A stretch of DNA of 64,000 nt, from NCBI GenBank assembly GCA_026770025.1, contig JAMXDE010000040.1, positions 310,001-374,000 on the forward strand, given 5' to 3'. The DNA comes from Craspedostauros australis. Taxonomy: Eukaryota; Bacillariophyta; Bacillariophyceae; Mastogloiales; Achnanthaceae. This document shows, one piece after another, positions 63,362 to 64,000 of the stretch; position 1 is the first letter of the stretch; every line of letters begins with the position of its first letter. The position numbers and the translations under genes are program-made. Under the pieces are notes generated by a model that was not told the DNA's origin, did no database searches, and was given only the letters and a program-made list of their open reading frames with translations.

Positions 63362-64000
63362 GGAGTTCAAGAAATTGATAGAGAGATTCTGAGAAACAAT
63401 TCCTCGGTTCTGCTCTTGAAGTGTTGAACTTGTTATCACACTGCCTGTTCTTCGGCCTCTCACCATCGGAAGGCCCGAGTCCATCCCCGAAAGTGTATGA
63501 AAGAATCGATGTCATCCTCGACGTTGCTGGTGGCGGATGCATCAGTCGCTGTCTGGGATGGATGACCACTGAGCTGCCTCTTCCAGGTGCGAACATCATC
63601 GGCCTGCTTTGGCGAGTTCACTTCAGATTCCGGCGTGGGTGGAGATTGGTAGGTTGTACGTACGAGTACTAATGCGCGCCATGTCTCCCTACAAGTAGAT
63701 CTTATGGCGCAACATTCGGTTTCTCAACGACGTTCTTAGCTCCGTATTCAATGAAGTTCTCAATGATACCTCTCGCCCAACCAATTATGTCATGCTACGA
63801 GCAGTTGAAGCTGTCCTGTTGAAACCGAACAATTTGGAGGAGCTGTGCAGGCTTTGTGGATAATTGCAAGGATGGAGACGCAGACACGTTCCAGGCGTGC
63901 ATACTCATACGACTGTGTACCAACACCCACCATCGTCACCATCGCTATCACACCACACCACCCCAGTGCGGTGCTCGAAGCTGGCGCTGGCGACGAAGAT
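63362..64000. other. Right edge, no intact gene recognised
   Basis: Overlapping short frames. A plus-strand stretch at about 63705-63860 (ILWRNIRFLNDVLSSVFNEV, then LLKPNNLEELCRLCG) looks coding-like but lacks a start and is bounded by stops. It may be an exon or remnant of a gene that continues beyond the window. Confidence 0.35.

Overview
The window is nuclear DNA of a eukaryote with compact, intron-poor housekeeping genes alternating with repeat-rich, gene-poor stretches. A stramenopile is the best guess, perhaps a diatom or another alga. The reasons are the plant-type NPL4 without zinc fingers, a Ty1/copia element whose Gag resembles diatom CoDi elements, and TGACGT-rich LTRs. This assignment is an inference; no rRNA or organelle marker is present.

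Layout. The left edge (1-69) holds the first codons of a minus-strand gene of a leucine-rich-repeat-like family, followed by its long 5' flank (70-1207). Three single-exon housekeeping genes follow: NPL4 (1488-2927, +), a SLAC1/TDT-type anion channel or dicarboxylate transporter (3323-5944, -) and a Rab escort protein (6768-9368, +). At 9.8-18 kb lie two tandem copies of a cassette made of the same 5' flank, an LRR-like gene (10808-12262 and 15299-16606) and, tail to tail with it, a decayed class A flavin monooxygenase gene (12557-14140 and 17100-17830). A three-exon gene fusing a DEP domain to a mercuric-reductase-like flavoprotein disulfide reductase lies at 18664-21238. After a gene-free stretch come a two-exon ARM/HEAT-like protein (24042-26442), ribosome-biogenesis factor NOC4 (27109-28800), a LENG1/CIR_N-type nuclear protein (28961-29767, -) and an ankyrin-BTB gene whose two halves lie in different frames (30416-31886, -).

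From 32 kb onward the window is almost gene-free. Its centre is a nested pair of Ty1/copia LTR retrotransposons. An outer minus-strand element (37210-53124) has a CoDi-like plus-strand element (37524-46048) inserted in its 3' LTR. Both show clean target-site duplications, near-identical LTRs and a single long polyprotein frame, so both look young. To the right (53-64 kb) are remnants of host genes, mainly a decayed coiled-coil protein gene built of about 99-residue repeats (57.3-60.85 kb), and a candidate promoter with a small ORF near 63 kb.

The intact host genes cover general cell functions: p97/ubiquitin (NPL4), Rab prenylation (REP), 40S subunit assembly (NOC4), nuclear RNA-linked work (LENG1-like), ion transport and redox. 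They do not form one pathway. The LRR/flavin-monooxygenase cassettes and the retroelements are the accessory, fast-changing part.
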